From positions 1 to 8,571 of the forward strand of contig JAQCGA010000140.1 of the NCBI GenBank assembly GCA_027619145.1: a stretch of 8,571 nucleotides of DNA, written 5' to 3'. The DNA comes from a bacterium (GTDB lineage: Bacteria; Latescibacterota; UBA2968; GCA-2709665). The translations under genes were made by a program, and so were the position numbers. Below the pieces are notes generated by a model. That model was not told where the DNA came from. It did not search any database and saw only the letters and a list, made by a program, of their open reading frames with translations. Below, one piece after another: positions 4,992 through 8,571 of the stretch (the stretch's first letter is position 1; every line of letters begins with the position of its first letter).

Positions 4992-6665
4992 ATGCAACCC
5001 AACTACGACGTAGACATGCGCCTCGACACAAAAATCCCCATGCGTGACGGCGTCACCATCTCCTCAGACATCTACCTCCCCCGCACCCACGGCAAATTCC
5101 CCACCGTCCTCATGCGCACCCCCTACAGCAACAACGGCGATCCCCTCATCCAGAAAGCCCGCCGCCTGGCCAACAACGGATACGCCTGCGTCATTGACGA
5201 CTGCCGCGGCCGCTGGGACTCGGGTGGAGACTACTACCCCTTCCGCGAAGGCGAAGACGGTTTTGACACCCAGGAATGGATTGGCAAACAAGAATGGAGC
5301 GATGGCACCATTGGCATGGCCGGTGGCTCCTATGTGGGTGCCGTCCAGTGGCAAAGCGCAGAGCACCGCAGCAAATACCTCAAATGTATTGCCCCCCGCG
5401 TCATCTGCACAGACTACTACAGCGGCCTCATGTACCCCGGCGGTGCCTTCCAGCTCAACGTCATGATGAGCTGGGGCATGCGCACCAACGCCCACACCGG
5501 TCAGACCATCGACTTCCACAACTGGACCGAAGCCTTCCGCGCTCTCCCCCTCCACACCATGGACGAACAGGCCGGCCGCGACCTCTCCTTCTGGAAAGAC
5601 TGGATCGAACACCCCACCCGCGATGAATACTGGGAAGAATTCAACGGCGAACAATGGGGAGACATCACCGTACCCGCCTTCAACATGGGCGGCTGGTACG
5701 ACCTCTACGCCCCCCAGACCTTCACCAACTTCAACGGCCTGCGCCTCCACGGCGGATCGGACTTCGCCAAACAAAGCAAACTCATCGTAGGCCCCTGGCC
5801 CCACGCCCTCAGCACCTCCGTCCGCACCGGAGACGTAGATTTTGGCGCACCCTCCATGGTGGACCTCGACAGCCTCGAACTCCGCTGGTTCGACCACTGG
5901 TTACGCGGCATCGACAACGGCATTGAAAAAGAACCGCCCCTGCGCCTCTTCATCATGGGCATCAACCAGTGGAAAGACGAACACGAATGGCCTCTCGCTC
6001 GAACGCAATGGCAAAAATGGCACCTCCACTCCGGCGGCAGCGCCAACACCCTCATCGGTAACGGCGCCCTCTCCGTCGAATCCCCCCAAGAGGAATCCCC
6101 AGACCACTTCGTGTACGACCCCCGGTACCCCGTACCCACCATCGGCGGCAACAACTGCTGCACCCCGCACATCGTCCCCTGGGGCCCTTACGATCAACGC
6201 CCCATTGAAATGCGCAGCGACGTCCTCTGTTACACCAGCGAACCCCTGGAAGAAGACCTGGAAGTCATCGGCCCCATCAAAGCCGTCCTCTATGCCGCCA
6301 CCGATGCGCCGGACACAGACTGGACCGCCAAACTCGTAGACGTCTCCTCCGGTGGTTATGCCATGAACCTCTGCGACGGCATCCTCCGCGCCCGGTATCG
6401 CGAAAGCTTCTCCGACCCCAGCCTCCTCGAATCCGGCAAAGTCTACGAATACGAAATCGACCTGGGCGTCACCGGTAACGTCTTCAAAAAAGGCCACCGC
6501 ATCCGCCTGGAAATCTCCTCCTCCAACTTCCCACGCTTTGACCGAAACACCAACACCGGACGCGACATCGGCACAGACACAGAACTCCGGCCCGCAAACC
6601 AGACCGTTCACCACGCAAAAAACGATCCGTCCCACATCCTCCTCCCTGTCATCCCCAGGGCATAA
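4992..6665 (+). CDS. CocE/NonD-type serine hydrolase (X-Pro dipeptidyl-peptidase S15 family)
   Basis: A 557-residue alpha/beta hydrolase in the family of cocaine esterase CocE and acylase/S15 peptidases, which hydrolyse esters, amides or glutaryl side chains. The catalytic domain opens with the family-typical VDMRLDTKIPMRDGVTISSD. The nucleophile is Ser113 in AGGSYVGA, with Asp237 (GGWYDLYAP) and His271 (GPWPHAL) as likely triad partners. Residues from about 410 form the C-terminal jelly-roll (PF08530 type), ending with an ISSSNFPRFDRNTNTG stretch usual for the family. Length is close to CocE (574 residues). No signal peptide is seen, so it is probably cytoplasmic. The start has AAAGG (4981-4985) 6 nt upstream. 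Third positions are overwhelmingly C, which creates long open frames on the opposite strand that are not genes. It stands alone between the repeat region and a toxin-antitoxin pair. The real substrate is unknown. Confidence 0.9.
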   Translation: MQPNYDVDMRLDTKIPMRDGVTISSDIYLPRTHGKFPTVLMRTPYSNNGDPLIQKARRLANNGYACVIDDCRGRWDSGGDYYPFREGEDGFDTQEWIGKQEWSDGTIGMAGGSYVGAVQWQSAEHRSKYLKCIAPRVICTDYYSGLMYPGGAFQLNVMMSWGMRTNAHTGQTIDFHNWTEAFRALPLHTMDEQAGRDLSFWKDWIEHPTRDEYWEEFNGEQWGDITVPAFNMGGWYDLYAPQTFTNFNGLRLHGGSDFAKQSKLIVGPWPHALSTSVRTGDVDFGAPSMVDLDSLELRWFDHWLRGIDNGIEKEPPLRLFIMGINQWKDEHEWPLARTQWQKWHLHSGGSANTLIGNGALSVESPQEESPDHFVYDPRYPVPTIGGNNCCTPHIVPWGPYDQRPIEMRSDVLCYTSEPLEEDLEVIGPIKAVLYAATDAPDTDWTAKLVDVSSGGYAMNLCDGILRARYRESFSDPSLLESGKVYEYEIDLGVTGNVFKKGHRIRLEISSSNFPRFDRNTNTGRDIGTDTELRPANQTVHHAKNDPSHILLPVIPRA

Positions 6666-6744
6666 AGATGCAGATTGGGTTTATATTTTAAAAAATTCGA
6701 TGGATTTATTCCTCCTGGATGGGTATTTTTTGGAAATGCGGGAC

Positions 6745-6758
6745 AAGATCGAAATCTT
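6745..6758. promoter_or_regulatory. Possible antitoxin operator (small inverted repeat)
   Basis: AAGAT (6745-6749) and ATCTT (6754-6758) flank CGAA, 25 nt before the antitoxin ATG. Phd-type antitoxins commonly repress their own operon by binding a short palindrome at the promoter. No convincing -35/-10 pair could be placed here, so the role is a guess from position. Confidence 0.25.
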
Positions 6759-6783
6759 TTACACTTGATCGGAGGTGAAATTC

Positions 6784-7014
6784 ATGAACAATCCGGCTGT
6801 GGATCTCACCAGCGTTCCTCCTCGCCTCCGCGAGTTGGTAGAGGAAGCGGTTCGCACGGGTGAGGTCGTACTCACCAGAGGGGGAGAAGCAGTAGCGAAG
6901 ATTGTTCCACTCCACCCTGTTCGGGAACCCCGGCGACCGGGAAGTGCCCGCGGTTTGATTCACATGGCACACGATTTCGATGAAACCCCTGAAGACTTCA
7001 AGGATTACATCTGA
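6784..7014 (+). CDS. Type II antitoxin, Phd/YefM-like
   Basis: A 76-residue protein matching the Phd/YefM pattern: an N-terminal DNA-binding part with a helix (LRELVEEAV, 15-23), then GEVVLTRGGEAVAKIVPLHP (26-45), the beta-hairpin core. A likely disordered, acidic C-terminal tail (FDETPEDFKDYI, 65-76) would wrap the toxin. It would neutralise the PIN toxin encoded 3 nt downstream and, with it, repress their shared promoter. ATG 6784 is chosen since a strong GGAGG (6771-6775) lies 8 nt upstream; the GTG at 6775 overlaps that site and is unlikely. Codon use is more mixed than that of the C-biased hydrolase gene just before it, as is common for mobile toxin-antitoxin modules. Confidence 0.82.
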   Translation: MNNPAVDLTSVPPRLRELVEEAVRTGEVVLTRGGEAVAKIVPLHPVREPRRPGSARGLIHMAHDFDETPEDFKDYI

Positions 7015-7017
7015 ACC

Positions 7018-7404
7018 ATGGCTCTCCTCCTCGACACCCATGCGTTTCTCTGGTTCATCAACGATGATCCGAAGTTGAGCCGGTTCGCTATCGAACGTAT
7101 CGAGAACCCTGCTGAACGCGTAGTTGTAAGCGTCGTTTGTGCGTGGGAAATCGTCATTAAGATCAGCATCGGCAAACTCGCTTTGGACCGACCCTTGCCA
7201 GACCTCTGGCCCGAGAGCCTCCTGTCAAACGCCTTTGAGACTCTGAACGTCACCCCAGCGCACATCTTTACACTGGCCTCTCTTCCGTTACATCATCGAG
7301 ATCCGTTCGACCGCCTTTTGATCGCGCAAGCACGAACCGAGAACCTTTCAATCGTTAGCGCCGATTCTGCTTTCGATGCATACGCGATTGAACGTATCTG
7401 GTGA
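7018..7404 (+). CDS. PIN-domain toxin (VapC-like ribonuclease)
   Basis: A 128-residue single PIN domain of the group usually paired with Phd-type antitoxins. These toxins are Mg-dependent endoribonucleases that stop translation when the antitoxin is lost. The acidic residues expected at the active site are present: Asp6 (LLLDTHAFLW), Glu44 (SVVCAWEIVIK), Asp98 in DPFDRLLIAQA and Asp116 (SADSAF), so it looks intact. The RNA target cannot be predicted. The ATG is 3 nt beyond the antitoxin stop, which implies one mRNA and coupled translation; no separate ribosome-binding site is evident. A probable intrinsic terminator lies 27 nt after the stop, making the pair a self-contained unit. Confidence 0.87.
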   Translation: MALLLDTHAFLWFINDDPKLSRFAIERIENPAERVVVSVVCAWEIVIKISIGKLALDRPLPDLWPESLLSNAFETLNVTPAHIFTLASLPLHHRDPFDRLLIAQARTENLSIVSADSAFDAYAIERIW

Positions 7405-7430
7405 AGCGCCATCATCAGTAAACCGTAACG

Positions 7431-7457
7431 AGCTGCATGCTATACGTGCGGCTTTTT
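7431..7457 (+). terminator. Probable Rho-independent terminator of the toxin-antitoxin operon
   Basis: AGCTGCA (7431-7437) pairs with TGCGGCT (7447-7453), with one G-U pair and a 9-nt loop. The stem runs into five T (7453-7457). It lies 27 nt after the toxin stop. The next gene starts only 22 nt after the T-run, so that gene's promoter must overlap the terminator or be absent, or readthrough must feed it. Confidence 0.5.
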
Positions 7458-7479
7458 GCTTGTACGAGAGGGAGTAGCA

Positions 7480-8469
7480 ATGAGAACACGAGGACTTCTG
7501 TTGCTGGTTGTCCTGACAGTCCTCCTCACACCGGGCCTGCTCCATGCCCAAACGGTTGCAAACGTTGACTTCAGCGGCAACGGCACCGTGGACTTTACCG
7601 ACTTCATCCTCTTCGCCCAGGCGTACTATTCCACGCAGGTCAGATTCGACCTCAACCGAAACGGAACCGTGGACCTGGCCGACTTCCTCCTTTTCGCACA
7701 GGCCTTCGATCGAGAGACAAATCCGAAAAAGAACACCCTTACCGTCGCGCTACCCGGCCATGCAAACATGGACCTTGTCTATATCCCACCAGGAACCTTT
7801 CGGATGGGATCGCCGAAAAACGAAAAAGAACGCGACAACAGCGATGAAGGACCGCAACACGAAGTTAAAATTAGCAACGGATTCTACCTGGGAAAGTACG
7901 AAGTCACCCAGAAACAGTGGGAAGCCGTCATGGGCACAACACCGTGGAGCAAACAGAACTATGTACAGGTGAGTCCGGACAACCCGGCCGTCTATATCTC
8001 CTGGAACGATGCACAGGAATTTGTTCACAAACTGAACGTGGCAGAAGGAGACTCGCTGTATCGGCTACCAACGGAAGCCGAGTGGGAATACGCATGCCGG
8101 GCGGGAACCACAACGCGGTGGTCGTTCGGAGAAAACGAAACTCTTCTATCGGATCACGCGTGGTATTTTGACAATGCCTGGAATCGGGAAGAACAGTACG
8201 TGCACACGGCAGGAATAAAAAAACCCAGCGCGTGGGGATTATATGATATGCATGGGAATGCGTGGGAATGGTGTCAGGATTGGTATGGGCTGTATTCTGA
8301 TGATGCGTTCACAGATCCGCAGGGTCCGCCGTCCGGCCCGGGCCGCATCGTCCGCAGCGGCGCATTCTCCTTCTTCTCTCGGTACACACGATCGGCGTAC
8401 CGTAGCTACTTCTCCCCAGACCTTCGAAGCTTCGACCTCGGATTCCGCCTGCTGAGGCGGGCCAATTAA
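7480..8469 (+). CDS. Secreted SUMF1/FGE-fold protein with N-terminal dockerin-like calcium loops
   Basis: A 329-residue exported protein. Residues 1-23 are a clear Sec signal peptide (MRTR, a Leu/Val core, LHA before QT). Residues 30-41 and 57-68 are two dockerin/EF-like loops of the D-x-(S/N)-x-N-G-T-V-D-x-x-D type. From about residue 96 to 326 runs a formylglycine-generating-enzyme-sulfatase (C-type-lectin-like) fold, with landmarks VYIPPGTFRMGS, YEVTQKQWEAVM, RLPTEAEWEYACRAG, GLYDMHGNAWEWCQDW and LGFRLL. The active-site cysteine pair of true FGE (C-x4-C before RYRCAARS in the human enzyme) is missing: residues 293-312 contain no Cys. Binding, rather than sulfatase activation, is therefore more likely. 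ATG 7480 has GGAG (7471-7474) 5 nt upstream and opens directly into the signal peptide; a TTG at 7456 is rejected. The last 36 codons resemble a DGR variable region and differ in codon style from those just before. Confidence 0.85.
   Translation: MRTRGLLLLVVLTVLLTPGLLHAQTVANVDFSGNGTVDFTDFILFAQAYYSTQVRFDLNRNGTVDLADFLLFAQAFDRETNPKKNTLTVALPGHANMDLVYIPPGTFRMGSPKNEKERDNSDEGPQHEVKISNGFYLGKYEVTQKQWEAVMGTTPWSKQNYVQVSPDNPAVYISWNDAQEFVHKLNVAEGDSLYRLPTEAEWEYACRAGTTTRWSFGENETLLSDHAWYFDNAWNREEQYVHTAGIKKPSAWGLYDMHGNAWEWCQDWYGLYSDDAFTDPQGPPSGPGRIVRSGAFSFFSRYTRSAYRSYFSPDLRSFDLGFRLLRRAN
7567..7710 (+). other. Dockerin-like pair of calcium-binding loops within the SUMF1-fold gene
   Basis: Residues 30-41 and 57-68 each carry Asp/Ser/Asn/Thr/Asp/Asp at the 1, 3, 5, 7, 9 and 12 positions of an EF-hand loop, followed by FILFAQAY and FLLFAQAF helices. 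The repeats are 27 residues apart. Type I dockerins have this two-loop layout and bind cohesins. In non-cellulosome bacteria such pairs often occur alone on secreted proteins as structural or cell-surface modules. No cohesin gene is in the window. Confidence 0.6.
8341..8448 (+). other. Candidate DGR-type variable region at the 3' end of the SUMF1-fold gene
   Basis: Residues 288-323 follow the template-like pattern G-R-x-x-R-x-G-x-(W/F)-N-N-N-A-R-N-x-R-S-A-N-R-N-N-N-N-P-D-N-R-N-N-N-(I/L)-G-F-R known from DGR targets with this fold. Every position that is usually Asn is another residue here: S297 F298 F299 Y302 Y307 S309 Y310 F311 S312 L315 S317 F318 D319. Their codons are TCC, TTC, TAC, AGC, CTT or GAC, all reachable from AAC/AAT by changing adenines only. 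No template repeat or reverse transcriptase is within the window, and ordinary SUMF1 proteins also vary here. Confidence 0.35.
8445..8460. repeat. GC-rich hairpin inside the last codons
   Basis: CCGCCT (8445-8450) and AGGCGG (8455-8460) pair around GCTG. It ends 9 nt before the gene's end, in the place where a GC-rich initiation-of-mutagenic-homing element would be expected if the gene were a DGR target. It may equally be chance in a GC-rich coding end. Confidence 0.4.
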
Positions 8470-8501
8470 TGCGAGCCTTCAATGGCCTCGCTGCGAAAAG
8501 A

Positions 8502-8519
8502 AGCCCGGTAAACCGGGCT
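8502..8519. repeat. GC-rich hairpin with 4-nt loop after the SUMF1-fold gene
   Basis: AGCCCGG (8502-8508) and CCGGGCT (8513-8519) form a perfect 7-bp stem around TAAA, 32 nt after the stop codon. The following bases, GGGAATTTCTC, hold only three T, so it is a poor intrinsic terminator. DGR target sites often have such a short GC stem with a small loop just downstream of the variable region. Both readings remain open. Confidence 0.5.
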
Positions 8520-8529
8520 GGGAATTTCT

Positions 8530-8555
8530 CCCCTCGCCCGCGTGCGGGAGAGGGG
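8530..8555. repeat. Long GC-rich inverted repeat near the window edge
   Basis: CCCCTC-G-CCCGC (8530-8541) pairs with GCGGG-A-GAGGGG (8544-8555) around GT, with one G/A mismatch. Stretches of this kind, followed by a GGGGTGAGGG motif as here, are a commonly seen class of interspersed bacterial repeat. It could also add to transcription termination after the SUMF1-fold gene. Confidence 0.6.
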
Positions 8556-8571
8556 CCGGGGGTGAGGGCCG

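Noticed and set aside
4591..4997. Overlapping - strand frames of 94 and 133 codons across the repeat region
   Set aside because: Their sequence is formed by translating the hairpins and the 26-bp dispersed repeat. Composition is unlike the neighbouring genes and no start signal supports them.
5064..5897. Long open frame (277 codons) on the - strand
   Set aside because: It lies wholly antisense to the well-identified serine hydrolase. Its Gly/Val/Ala/Glu-rich product is what C-ending codons give when read backwards, and no family motif is present.
5901..6635. Second long open frame (244 codons) on the - strand
   Set aside because: Same cause: a shadow of the hydrolase gene's strong third-position C bias. 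No ribosome-binding site or recognisable domain.
7480..8469. Bona fide formylglycine-generating enzyme (sulfatase activator)
   Set aside because: The active-site cysteine pair is absent and no sulfatase gene is in the window; only the fold can be claimed.

Overview
This 8.6 kb window comes from a bacterial chromosome. It carries nine well-supported genes, all on the + strand, plus one doubtful micro-ORF. The organism is probably a Gram-negative environmental heterotroph. Pointers are a Sec signal peptide followed by a pair of dockerin-like calcium loops and a sulfatase-modifying-factor (SUMF1/FGE) fold, strongly C-ending codon use in several genes, and short palindromic repeats between genes. 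This mix resembles Poribacteria or Latescibacterota-type lineages, but that is an impression from remembered genomes and not something the window proves.

Layout, left to right. (1) 1-109 is a compact regulatory region: a sigma70-like promoter whose -10 box lies inside a perfect 18-bp palindrome. It precedes an alditol/xylitol-oxidase-type flavoenzyme (110-1375). (2) An ankyrin-repeat protein (1487-2314) and a MazG-like nucleotide pyrophosphohydrolase with a TTG start (2368-2679) follow. (3) A disturbed spacer contains a 13-bp tandem duplication, a palindromic repeat and a possible 45-codon ORF. It leads into a nitrilase-superfamily amidohydrolase (2876-3703) and an RNase HI with an N-terminal hybrid-binding domain (3727-4485), probably co-transcribed. 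(4) A 506-bp gene-free stretch (4486-4991) is packed with repeats: three 8-bp direct repeats, two back-to-back perfect hairpins, and a second exact copy of a 26-bp palindromic repeat seen earlier at 2791-2816. (5) A CocE/NonD-type serine hydrolase (4992-6665). (6) A Phd/YefM-type antitoxin and PIN-domain toxin pair (6784-7404), followed by a likely intrinsic terminator. (7) A secreted SUMF1-fold protein with dockerin-like loops (7480-8469), followed by GC-rich hairpins up to the window edge.

Most genes look like independent accessory or housekeeping functions and not one pathway. The clearest functional units are the toxin-antitoxin pair and the amidohydrolase/RNase H pair.

The observation most worth following up is the C-terminus of the SUMF1-fold protein. 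Its last ~36 codons align position by position with the usual variable region of diversity-generating retroelement (DGR) targets. The positions that are usually Asn in templates are here Ser, Phe, Tyr, Leu or Asp, with codons reachable from AAC/AAT by changing only adenines. Codon style switches abruptly where this segment begins, and short GC-rich hairpins sit at the end of the gene and just after it. No reverse transcriptase or template repeat is inside the window, so this remains a hypothesis that the sequence beyond position 8571 could settle.
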